A DNA stretch of 40,047 nucleotides from DAOUEG01 sp964595455 (lineage in GTDB: Bacteria > Chloroflexota > Dehalococcoidia > Dehalococcoidales > RBG-16-60-22): contig CAZQQL010000015.1 of NCBI GenBank assembly GCA_964595455.1, positions 1 to 40,047 of the forward strand, written 5' to 3'. This document shows, in pieces, positions 31,819 through 38,814 of the stretch. Positions within the stretch are counted from its first letter, which is position 1. Each line of letters begins with the position of its first letter. The notes under the pieces are model-generated. The model was given only the letters and a program-made list of their open reading frames with translations. It was not told where the DNA came from and searched no databases. The position numbers were made by a program, and so were the translations under genes.

Positions 31819-32127
31819 TTACCTGCGGGGACTGACTTTACGGAAGCAATCGCTGCAGTAGACCGGTTTATCGCCGCGGGGTTGGAACGGCACTTCGGTA
31901 TTCTTGCCGCACTCGGAACAGACCGCCGGGTACATCTGGCGGGGAGCTCCGTAGCTGTTGCCGCCGCTGGATCCGTTACGTTCCGTTTTGCGGGAACGGC
32001 GGCATTCCGGGCAGCGTTTGGGATCGTTAGTGTAACCCTTGGAGCGATAATACTCCTGGTCTTCTGCGCTGAACGTGAACGTGGCGCCGCAATCGGCACA
32101 CTGGATGGACTTGTCCTGAAAACTCAC
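31819..32127 (-). CDS. Zinc-ribbon protein with CxxC-x17-CxxC domain
   Basis: A 102-aa protein with two zinc-binding regions. Residues 9-45 hold CADC and, after a helix (SAEDQEYYRSKGYTNDPKRC), CPEC, like the probable zinc-ribbon domain. Residues 70-95 hold CSEC and CSDC separated by exactly 17 residues, the CxxC-x17-CxxC motif of TIGR04272. Between them is a Gly/Ser/Asn-rich linker. Function is unknown; such proteins often sit beside RRM or cold-shock genes, as here. The start is GTG 32127: GAGGAGG lies 8 nt upstream, and the longer frame to 32175 would bury that site in coding sequence. Confidence 0.85.
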   Translation of the reverse strand: MSFQDKSIQCADCGATFTFSAEDQEYYRSKGYTNDPKRCPECRRSRKTERNGSSGGNSYGAPRQMYPAVCSECGKNTEVPFQPRGDKPVYCSDCFRKVSPRR

Positions 32128-32321
32128 TTGGATGACCTCCTCTCTTCTGGAACAGTTGTAGTTTGGGTCATCCAACGCTTACGAGGATTCTGTGTGGACA
32201 GCTTCTGAGAAGCTCTAATAACCAAAACTTGAACTTACTTACAGTATACCATATATTGGCTTACCGGCAATAGAAGTCAGGCGTTAAAATTCGTCTTACC
32301 ATCCTGCTGCTGTCAGCGTTC

Positions 32322-32370
32322 AAAAAATCAGCTTGTCACTGGAAGAAAACTCCGTGACAAGCTGATTTTT
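32322..32370. terminator. Bidirectional terminator after second bicupin
   Basis: A stem of about 16 bp, AAAATCAGCTTGTCAC with GTGACAAGCTGATTTT, and T-tracts on both strands. It ends the bicupin gene on the minus strand (stop at 32406) and would also block plus-strand transcription. Confidence 0.9.
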
Positions 32371-32405
32371 CACGAGGTTGAAAGTCTGCGGAAACCGCTC
32401 TACTG

Positions 32406-33275
32406 CTATTTCCCCAAATTGCCGTAAGTACCGCCGGTAACGATTGAGAAATGGAAAACCGGCTGATCCACTCGATGGAGAATCAGAGGGCAATGCTTGA
32501 CTTCTGCCGGAGCGTACATCATCGTGCTGCGGGTCAACATGTATTTCTTGTCGCCCATCCACATTTCAATTTCAGCATTGAGATTATAAGGGTCCTCTGG
32601 ATTACCGCCGAAGAAGGCGATAATCTCATGGTCTTCGTGAACGTGGGCTTCCGGAGCGTGGCGGGCAGGCTTGCAGTACCAGGAGACGTTCATTTGAAAT
32701 GCTCCCGGGCACACGTTTTTGTCCATCCACAATACCCGGGTGGCAAATGTTTTATACTTTTCCACGAATTCCGGTCTCATGGCCGGGGCTTTGAGCTCCG
32801 ATACCACATATTTGCTGTAATCGGCTTCCGGTTCGTGGGTCTCGTTTAACTCTGTACTATTCCATTGACCGGCTTTAATCACAGAGAAATGGAAGATGGG
32901 TTTGTCAACCCGGGGTACGGTCAACGGGCAGTGCTTTAAGCCGGGCGGGATCCAAACCATGGTGGTTTTATTGATGGTGAACTTCTGATCGCCCAGGTAC
33001 AATTCCACCTCTCCGTGAAGGTTGTAGGGATCTTCAGGGTCGCAGCCGAAGAAGCCCAGGATTTCCCCAACGTCATGGGTATGCGGTTTCGGGCCTCCCA
33101 GGATAGGCTTCCTGTACCATGCGCACCCCATCTGGAAGGCGGATCCCGGCACTACCTTATCATCCAGCCATAAAATCCTCGTGGCTCTTTCATTGTATCT
33201 TTTGAGGTCTTCCGCAGAAAAAGGGGATTTACTCAGGTCCTGGATGACGTATTTGTCGAATTCCGATGTGCTCAA
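32406..33275 (-). CDS. Tandem bicupin, family 2 (diverged relative)
   Basis: A 289-aa protein with two cupin-type repeats (about 1-145 and 150-289). Repeat 1 has HTHDVGEILGFFGCDPEDPYN and GLKHCPL; repeat 2 has HVHEDHEIIAFFGGNPEDPYN and EVKHCPL. The HxH-x3-E and HCPL arrangement is that of the bicupin at 29058, but the two halves and the two genes have diverged much further. Metal binding is likely; the reaction is unknown. The start is TTG 33275 (STSEFDKYVIQDL follows), with AAGGAGAA 4 nt upstream. It aligns with the N-terminus of the other bicupin, whereas the extra 35 residues of the longer frame do not. Confidence 0.75.
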   Translation of the reverse strand: MSTSEFDKYVIQDLSKSPFSAEDLKRYNERATRILWLDDKVVPGSAFQMGCAWYRKPILGGPKPHTHDVGEILGFFGCDPEDPYNLHGEVELYLGDQKFTINKTTMVWIPPGLKHCPLTVPRVDKPIFHFSVIKAGQWNSTELNETHEPEADYSKYVVSELKAPAMRPEFVEKYKTFATRVLWMDKNVCPGAFQMNVSWYCKPARHAPEAHVHEDHEIIAFFGGNPEDPYNLNAEIEMWMGDKKYMLTRSTMMYAPAEVKHCPLILHRVDQPVFHFSIVTGGTYGNLGK

Positions 33276-33325
33276 TTTCTTCTCCTTGGTGTAGTGTCCA
33301 TTTGGAAACCAAATGTCTATCAATG

Positions 33326-33353
33326 TTAATACAGCATCGATTTGGTTGTCCAA
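33326..33353 (-). promoter_or_regulatory. Possible promoter of second bicupin gene
   Basis: On the minus strand TTGGAC (33353-33348), a 16-nt spacer and TATTAA (33331-33326), about 50 nt before the TTG start. It supports separate transcription from the upstream ABC permease genes. Confidence 0.4.
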
Positions 33354-33572
33354 TTGCGGGAGCCGTTGATAGCGCAGCAACCAAGCAAAAAAAGGAGATG
33401 AGCATCCGGTATTGGGTTTTACCAGGAAAAGATTGATTGATGTCAGTCACGGGGAAAGAAAGCCGTCAGGGTGTTGTTAAGAGGACAAAGAAAACCCATG
33501 GCCGATATGACACGTGCCATTGACCGGCGTTACGGGATCATCTCCCCTGCCAGGCTGCCATACACAACCGGT

Positions 33573-34502
33573 TTAAAGCTGCCTCAATCTCGGGTCCAGC
33601 TTATCGCGCAGCCAGTCGCCGAGGAAGTTACCGGAAAGAACGACCAGTCCGATGGCGATGCCCGGGAACGTGGAGATCCACCAGGCGGTATCAAACAGGT
33701 TCCTGCCGTCATTGACCATATTGCCCCAGGACGGCGCCGGCGGCGGGATACCGACCCCGAGGAAGCTCAAGGAAGCTTCCGTGATAATCAGCAGGCCTAC
33801 CTGCAGGGTCATGATGATAATCAGGGGATTGACGATATTGGGAAAGATGTGCCGGAACATTATTTTAATGGTCGAAGTACCGATGATACGGGCCTGCTCG
33901 ACGAACTCTTCCTGGCGCAGTCTCAAGGTTTCCCCACGTATCAGACGGGCATAAGGTGCCCAGCCGAGCAGGGAAATGGCAATGACCACGGTGGCAAAGG
34001 AAGGCCCCATGCTGACGGACAGGAGCATGGCTACCAGTATCGCGGGGAAGGCCATGCTGATATCGGTTATCCTCATCAGGAAGGCTTCGGTACGGCCTCC
34101 CAGGTAGCCGCCGAGTATGCCCAGCGCCGTTCCGATTGCGCTGGTGACCGCTATCACCAATAAGGATACGCTGAGCGATATCCGGGCGCCGAAAATCAGG
34201 CGGCTCAGGATGTCGCGGCCCATCTTGTCCGTTCCCAGGATATGTTCCGTGCTGCCGCCTTCAGCCCAGAAGGGCGGCTCCAATCTGTCCACCAATGAAA
34301 TCCGGACGGGATCGTACGGTGAAAGACGAATTTCAGGGAAGCCGAGCCAGGAAAGGTCGGCAAAAATAGCCATGAGAATCATGAGTGACAATATGATCAA
34401 GGGGATGATGAGGGATAATTTCTTTAGCACTCGTACCCTGAGAGAGAGACCGCTGGCGACCCGAGGAGACGTGATCCCGGCGGCTGAATCTTTTGCTACC
34501 AT
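33573..34502 (-). CDS. Peptide/nickel ABC transporter permease, DppC type
   Basis: A 309-aa inner-membrane permease of the Dpp/Opp/Nik family. An N-terminal cytoplasmic segment, a first membrane span (LSLIIPLIILSLMILMAIFA) and a periplasmic loop with HILGTDKMGRDILSRLIFGARISL, the DppC hallmark, are followed by five spans. The EAA loop that contacts the ATPase is EEFVEQARIIGTSTIKIMFRHI-like (QARIIGTSTIKIMFRHIFPN). It forms a heterodimer with the DppB-type permease encoded 12 nt upstream. The ATG at 34502 is preferred to GTG 34508, which overlaps the AAGGGG Shine-Dalgarno run. No ATPase genes follow; the next gene is a bicupin. Confidence 0.93.
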   Translation of the reverse strand: MVAKDSAAGITSPRVASGLSLRVRVLKKLSLIIPLIILSLMILMAIFADLSWLGFPEIRLSPYDPVRISLVDRLEPPFWAEGGSTEHILGTDKMGRDILSRLIFGARISLSVSLLVIAVTSAIGTALGILGGYLGGRTEAFLMRITDISMAFPAILVAMLLSVSMGPSFATVVIAISLLGWAPYARLIRGETLRLRQEEFVEQARIIGTSTIKIMFRHIFPNIVNPLIIIMTLQVGLLIITEASLSFLGVGIPPPAPSWGNMVNDGRNLFDTAWWISTFPGIAIGLVVLSGNFLGDWLRDKLDPRLRQL

Positions 34503-34514
34503 CTGCACCCCTTT

Positions 34515-35438
34515 TTACGTCCTCTGGTACCTTATCCGTGGGTCGATATACGCGTAGACGATATCCACCAGCAAATTTATCCCGAGCACGATGACCGCGA
34601 CCATGATAGTGATAGCCTGCACGAGGGGGAAATCGCGCGCCAGTACCCCTTCCACCAGGATCCAGCCTATACCCGGCCAGTTAAACACCGTTTCGATGAT
34701 GACGGCCCCGGTTATCAAACCGGCAAAGAGCATGCCGGCTACTGTCAGGGGGGCAATCAGGGCATTTCTCAGGGCATGTTTCCAGATGACGATCCTCTCC
34801 GGGACGCCTTTGATCCTGGCCAGCTTGACATACTCGCTGTCAAGCACATCCATCATGCTGGAACGCACCAGGCGCATCATTCCCGGCAGGAGGAAGAAAC
34901 CCAGGGTGAGGACCGGCAGGACATAATGGTCGATGCCGCCCATGCCGGAGGTGGGCAAAACCTGCCATTTTACGGAGAAGAAAAAGACCGCCACGATGGC
35001 CACCCAGAAACCGGGCAACGCCTGCCCCAGGATTGCAATGAACTTCACTCCGTTATCTATTAGACCGTCACGCCGGGTAGCCCCCAGGATCCCCAGGACG
35101 AGCGCTCCCAGCATGGCTATCGCCCAGGCGGGGAGGGTCAGCTTGATGGAGTTAGGCAGCGCGGCGGCAATCATGCCGGTGACCGGCTTTTTCTTGAACA
35201 GCGAATCGCCCAGGTCGCCTTTAATAACGTCTGTAACAAAAATCCAGAATTGCTCGGGGATTGATTTATCGAGACCCAGATTGACCCGGATCCGCTGGAT
35301 GTCTTCTTCCGTAGAGGTAGCCGTTGCCAGCATCAGGGCCGGGTCTCCGGAAACCCGGACCATGGTAAAGATCAGCACGGCGATACCTACCAGGGCTATC
35401 AGCGATTGAAGTAATCGTACTACTATAAAACGGCCCAT
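34515..35438 (-). CDS. Peptide/nickel ABC transporter permease, DppB type
   Basis: A 307-aa permease with the DppB N-terminus (FIVVRLLQSLIALVGIAVLIFTMVR), a periplasmic loop with INLGLD-like VNLGLDKSIPEQFWIF and GDLGDSLFKKKPVTGMI, and the EAA loop VKLARIKGVPERIVIWKHALRN. Six membrane spans are visible. It partners the DppC-type protein and the lipoprotein encoded upstream. AGGAAA precedes ATG 35438 by about 6 nt. A 214-nt spacer with a large hairpin separates it from the binding-protein gene, a common way to make less permease than binding protein. Confidence 0.94.
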   Translation of the reverse strand: MGRFIVVRLLQSLIALVGIAVLIFTMVRVSGDPALMLATATSTEEDIQRIRVNLGLDKSIPEQFWIFVTDVIKGDLGDSLFKKKPVTGMIAAALPNSIKLTLPAWAIAMLGALVLGILGATRRDGLIDNGVKFIAILGQALPGFWVAIVAVFFFSVKWQVLPTSGMGGIDHYVLPVLTLGFFLLPGMMRLVRSSMMDVLDSEYVKLARIKGVPERIVIWKHALRNALIAPLTVAGMLFAGLITGAVIIETVFNWPGIGWILVEGVLARDFPLVQAITIMVAVIVLGINLLVDIVYAYIDPRIRYQRT

Positions 35439-35560
35439 TTACATTTCCTGTCGGCGCCGTAACGGATTACATTTACTTGCACCATGTGTTTTCTTATAAG
35501 CAAAGCGCCTCGATTCCCGCCATTAACTTATGCCCGAATGCTATTTACGGCGCAACTACT

Positions 35561-35612
35561 CCGGAACAGGGGCCCCAGAAGGGATGCAAACCTCCCGCAG
35601 CCCCCGTTCCGG
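35561..35612 (-). promoter_or_regulatory. Intercistronic hairpin between binding protein and permease genes
   Basis: CCGGAAC (35561-35567) pairs with GTTCCGG (35606-35612), and GGGG with CCCC inside, leaving a large loop that contains a smaller GGG / CCC pairing. It lies 40 nt after the binding-protein stop and lacks a U-tract, so partial termination or 3'-end protection is more likely than full termination. Confidence 0.55.
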
Positions 35613-35652
35613 CTCATGAAACACTACTATTTTCTTTTAAAACTACTCTAAC

Positions 35653-37323
35653 TTATTCCGCGTGCGTGACCGCGAACAGGGCGTTCGTCCAGAAAATGTG
35701 CGCCCTCTTGGTAAAGTCTCCGAGTTCCGGACTCACCACCCAATACGTGGGTACCTGCCACAGACCGGTCACGATGCCCATTTCGTGCCCTTTTATCATG
35801 AATTCGGTCCAGAGCTGCTCCTGCCGTTCTATGTCCGTTTCCGCAAGTACGGCGTTATAGAGTTCGTCCATTTCCGGGTCGTTGCAGGTTGTATGCACCC
35901 CTATTGATGTGAACATGTTGGAGGAGTGGTAGACATTCTGGAACACGGTGGGATTTATCCAGGGCCAGATCTGCCCCACGCATTCAGCATCCGGGCTGTC
36001 GGCCCGGGAGAACATCAGGTCAAAGAACTTGCCCGTTTCGACGACCTGCACCTCCACATCCAGTCCTACCTGTTCCCAGTAACCCTGGCAGATCAGCATC
36101 TCCTCCGACCACGCCTCTGTGGTGTAGACACTGATAGTCGGAGTGGCGAAGGCATCCGGGTATCCGGCCTCCTCCAATAGCTGCAATGCCAGTTGTTTGT
36201 CGTAGGGATCCGCCGCCAGGGACGGGTCCCAGCCCCAGGTAATCTCAGTCATGAACCAGAAGCAACCGGGGCGTCCCAGGCCGTGGAAGTATGTATCGAT
36301 TACTTCCTGCCGATTGATGGCGTAGGACATGGCCTTACGTACCCGTATGTCCTTGGTCGGTCCATCGGTCATCCAGGTGCCCTGGTGAGCGTAGATGGAT
36401 ATCGTAGGCAGCCCGATTTCCTGCAACCGGAAACCGAGGTCTCTCAGCTCTACGGTCCTGTCCATGGTCACCTGGATAAGGTCGGTTTCAGCCCGCTTCA
36501 TCATGGCGACGCGGGTCGCTTCTTCCGGCACCTGGGTTATCAGCAATTTCTCGAAGTACGGCGCCCCATCCCAGTAGTCTTCATACGCAGCGAATTCCAT
36601 GGTGGTTTCGGGAACCAGTTTTACATATTTCCATGGCCCGGATCCGATCGGTTTGTTGGTAAATGCTTCGAATCCGACCTCTTCGATATACTTACTGGGC
36701 AAGATCGGCAGCGCGGCCCAGGAAGCTGCCAGTGTAAGTTCCGGGGTCTTGGTCTTGTGAACGTAGGTGTATTCATCAGGTGTGGACATGGAATCGTAGT
36801 TTTCCCGGATGCGAGGAGCCCATGGGTTCGTCGATTCCGGGTCCATGAAACGCTCGATGCTGTAAGCGAAATCAGCGGAAGTGACGGGGTCACCGTTATG
36901 CCACTTCGTTCCCTTGCGTACGTTGAAGGTCCACGTCATGCCGTCTTCGCTGATGATCCAGCTCTCCGCCGCTTCACCCACCAACTCTCCATCGGCGCTC
37001 CAGTTGATGACATTGTCAAAGATGCAGGCGCCCCAGGTAGCGGTATTGTTATTCGGATCGAATGTCTCTTCCCCGAAGTCAGTCTGGGCAACACGCAACG
37101 TACCATATGGTTTGGCCGCGGTCTGGGTCGGTTGCTGGGTCTGGGTGGTCTGCTGGGAAGGTTGGGTCGTCTTGGTGGTCTGTTGGGTCTGTGTAGACTG
37201 CTGGGTTTGGGTAGTCTGTTGGGTCTGGGTAGTCTGCTGGGTTGTCGTTTCCTCGCCGCAACTGCTGAGCACCAGACCGATGACAAGTAGTGGAATGATC
37301 AGGAAAAGGCCTAGCTTCTTCAT
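35653..37323 (-). CDS. Family 5 extracellular solute-binding lipoprotein
   Basis: A 556-aa substrate-binding protein of the DppA/OppA/NikA class. A type II signal peptide (KKLGLFLIIPLLVIGLVLSSC) with lipobox LSSC is followed by a roughly 45-residue Thr/Gln linker made of TQTQQT-like units, then the SBP_bac_5 domain (YGTLRVAQTDFGEETFDP, then WTFNVRKGTKWHNGDPVTSADFAYSIERFMDP, then FEAFTNKPIGSGPWKY, then DIRVRKAMSYAINRQEV). It delivers peptides, nickel-chelates or similar solutes to the permeases encoded downstream. ATG 37323 has AAGGAGGGAAC upstream; the frame start at 37362 would place 13 residues before the signal peptide. The linker probably tethers the domain at a distance from the membrane. 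Confidence 0.95.
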   Translation of the reverse strand: MKKLGLFLIIPLLVIGLVLSSCGEETTTQQTTQTQQTTQTQQSTQTQQTTKTTQPSQQTTQTQQPTQTAAKPYGTLRVAQTDFGEETFDPNNNTATWGACIFDNVINWSADGELVGEAAESWIISEDGMTWTFNVRKGTKWHNGDPVTSADFAYSIERFMDPESTNPWAPRIRENYDSMSTPDEYTYVHKTKTPELTLAASWAALPILPSKYIEEVGFEAFTNKPIGSGPWKYVKLVPETTMEFAAYEDYWDGAPYFEKLLITQVPEEATRVAMMKRAETDLIQVTMDRTVELRDLGFRLQEIGLPTISIYAHQGTWMTDGPTKDIRVRKAMSYAINRQEVIDTYFHGLGRPGCFWFMTEITWGWDPSLAADPYDKQLALQLLEEAGYPDAFATPTISVYTTEAWSEEMLICQGYWEQVGLDVEVQVVETGKFFDLMFSRADSPDAECVGQIWPWINPTVFQNVYHSSNMFTSIGVHTTCNDPEMDELYNAVLAETDIERQEQLWTEFMIKGHEMGIVTGLWQVPTYWVVSPELGDFTKRAHIFWTNALFAVTHAE

Positions 37324-37609
37324 TGTTCCCTCCTTAAACGTGAGCATGGAATACCTGGTCAAGTCTAGGAGTGGCGCCGGTTCCTATTGCCTGCTTTATT
37401 TCAAACCCTTCAAATTTGATGAGGTTTGGGTGTAGTCGCTACAGACCTCCATGCATGAGTAAAAAAACAACACCAGGGGGATGGTAAAATTAGCGTATAT
37501 GTTATTTCACTACTTAACGAGCGTCTTGTCAAGAGAAAAAACCCTGAAATGAACGTAAAAACAAAAAAATTTAGTCAGGCATGATGTATTTTGGAATAAC
37601 TGATAAACG

Positions 37610-37637
37610 AAAAAGCCCCCGGATTTCTCCGGGGGCT
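37610..37637 (-). terminator. Intrinsic terminator after tRNA-Met
   Basis: On the minus strand AGCCCCCGGA, 4-nt loop, TCCGGGGGCT followed by TTTT, 12 nt past the tRNA 3' end. The stem closely matches the terminators at 29021 and 30842. Confidence 0.9.
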
Positions 37638-37648
37638 ATGGTCTTCTT

Positions 37649-37723
<75 letters not shown>

Positions 37724-37772
37724 TCAAGGCACATCTTTAAGTATATACCCCTTCTCCAGGGGTGTCAACCGC

Positions 37773-38636
37773 TTACTGGGCCTTCGCGGCCTTGGCGGCT
37801 TCGCGTTTGCGATAGCCTTCCAGGTAGCGGCGGGCAAAGCGGTCGCGGCCGAGTACGAGATCAGCGGCGAGCACGGTCGGCATGATAACGCGGGCATCCG
37901 CGATCAGGGCCGTACCGCCGGCATTGATGACCATGGCCAGCCAGGCAGCGTTCAGGAGCGGGCGGTCCGCCATGCCGAAGGAGATGTTGCTGGCGCCCAT
38001 CGTCATGTTCAGGCCGAGTTCGGTGCGGATGCGGTACAGCGCTTCGAGGACGTCCCGGCCGGACTTGGCTTCCGCGCCGATGGAGTAGGTCATCACGTCG
38101 ATGATGATGTCTTCCTTGGGAATGCCGATCTTGTCAGCGGCTTCGACGATTTTGTAAGCCACGGCCACGCGTTTGTCCGCGGTCTTGGGGATGCCCTCGT
38201 CGTCCTGGGCCAGGCCGATAACGGCCGCGCCGTATTCCTTCACAAGGGGCAGAACGCGCTCCAGGGAGTGTGTTTCGCCGCTCACGGAATTGAGGAGGGG
38301 CTTGCCCTTGTAGACCTTGAGGCCGGCTTTGAGGGCTTCGAAGTTGGGGCTGTCAATGCAGAGAGGGGTATCGACGTAGGACTGGATCATTTTGATCGCT
38401 TCCGGGAGGAGCTTGGTATCATCGACGCCGGGGGCGTTGACATTGCAGTCCAGGATCTGGGCGCCGGCTTCCGTCTGCTCTTTGGCTTCTTTTTCCAGCA
38501 TGGAAAGATCGCCTTCCTTGAGCATGGCGGTCAGCTTCTTGCGGCCGGTGGGATTGATGCGTTCCCCGATGATGACGGTGGGCTTGTCATAGGAAATGAC
38601 GACTTCTCTGGTGGGAGTGGATACTTTGGTCTCCAT
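37773..38636 (-). CDS. Pterin-binding (methyltetrahydrofolate) methyltransferase
   Basis: A 287-aa TIM-barrel protein of the AcsE/MetH pterin-binding family. IIGERINPTGRKK, ILDCNVNAPGVDD, LCIDSPNFEALKAGL, PLLNSVSGE and MGASNISFGMADRPLLN are the conserved strand-end motifs around the pterin and methyl site. Such enzymes move a methyl group between methyl-tetrahydrofolate and a corrinoid protein, as in the Wood-Ljungdahl pathway (AcsE) or O-demethylation. No corrinoid protein gene is in the window, so the direction and partner are open. An Ala/Lys-rich C-terminus ends the protein. ATG 38636 has TTAGGAG about 9 nt upstream. A uroporphyrinogen-decarboxylase-like gene precedes it on the same strand. 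Confidence 0.9.
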   Translation of the reverse strand: METKVSTPTREVVISYDKPTVIIGERINPTGRKKLTAMLKEGDLSMLEKEAKEQTEAGAQILDCNVNAPGVDDTKLLPEAIKMIQSYVDTPLCIDSPNFEALKAGLKVYKGKPLLNSVSGETHSLERVLPLVKEYGAAVIGLAQDDEGIPKTADKRVAVAYKIVEAADKIGIPKEDIIIDVMTYSIGAEAKSGRDVLEALYRIRTELGLNMTMGASNISFGMADRPLLNAAWLAMVINAGGTALIADARVIMPTVLAADLVLGRDRFARRYLEGYRKREAAKAAKAQ

Positions 38637-38814
38637 TGCTGCATACTCCTAACTAAGAAATATTACTGCTTGTATGTTCACCGGACCTCCACATCGTGTA
38701 TGGCAGGCAACTGAGAAATCCGGATTACCTTCGAACCACCGGTTTCGAGCGTATTGGTAAACCCCTATGATTATAACACCGACATCCGGTGATGGATACG
38801 TTAATTATACCTAA

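Noticed and set aside
37110..37250. Tandem repeat considered as a CRISPR array
   Set aside because: Units are short, in frame and encode the Thr/Gln linker; there are no spacers of regular length and no cas genes.
36193..37290. Plus-strand 365-codon frame over the binding-protein gene
   Set aside because: Antisense to the lipoprotein gene; its LGGLLGRLG repeats merely mirror the Thr/Gln repeat.
38760..38790. CACCG / CGGTG hairpin as a terminator or riboswitch
   Set aside because: Only a 5-bp stem without U-tract, and no conserved riboswitch core can be seen.
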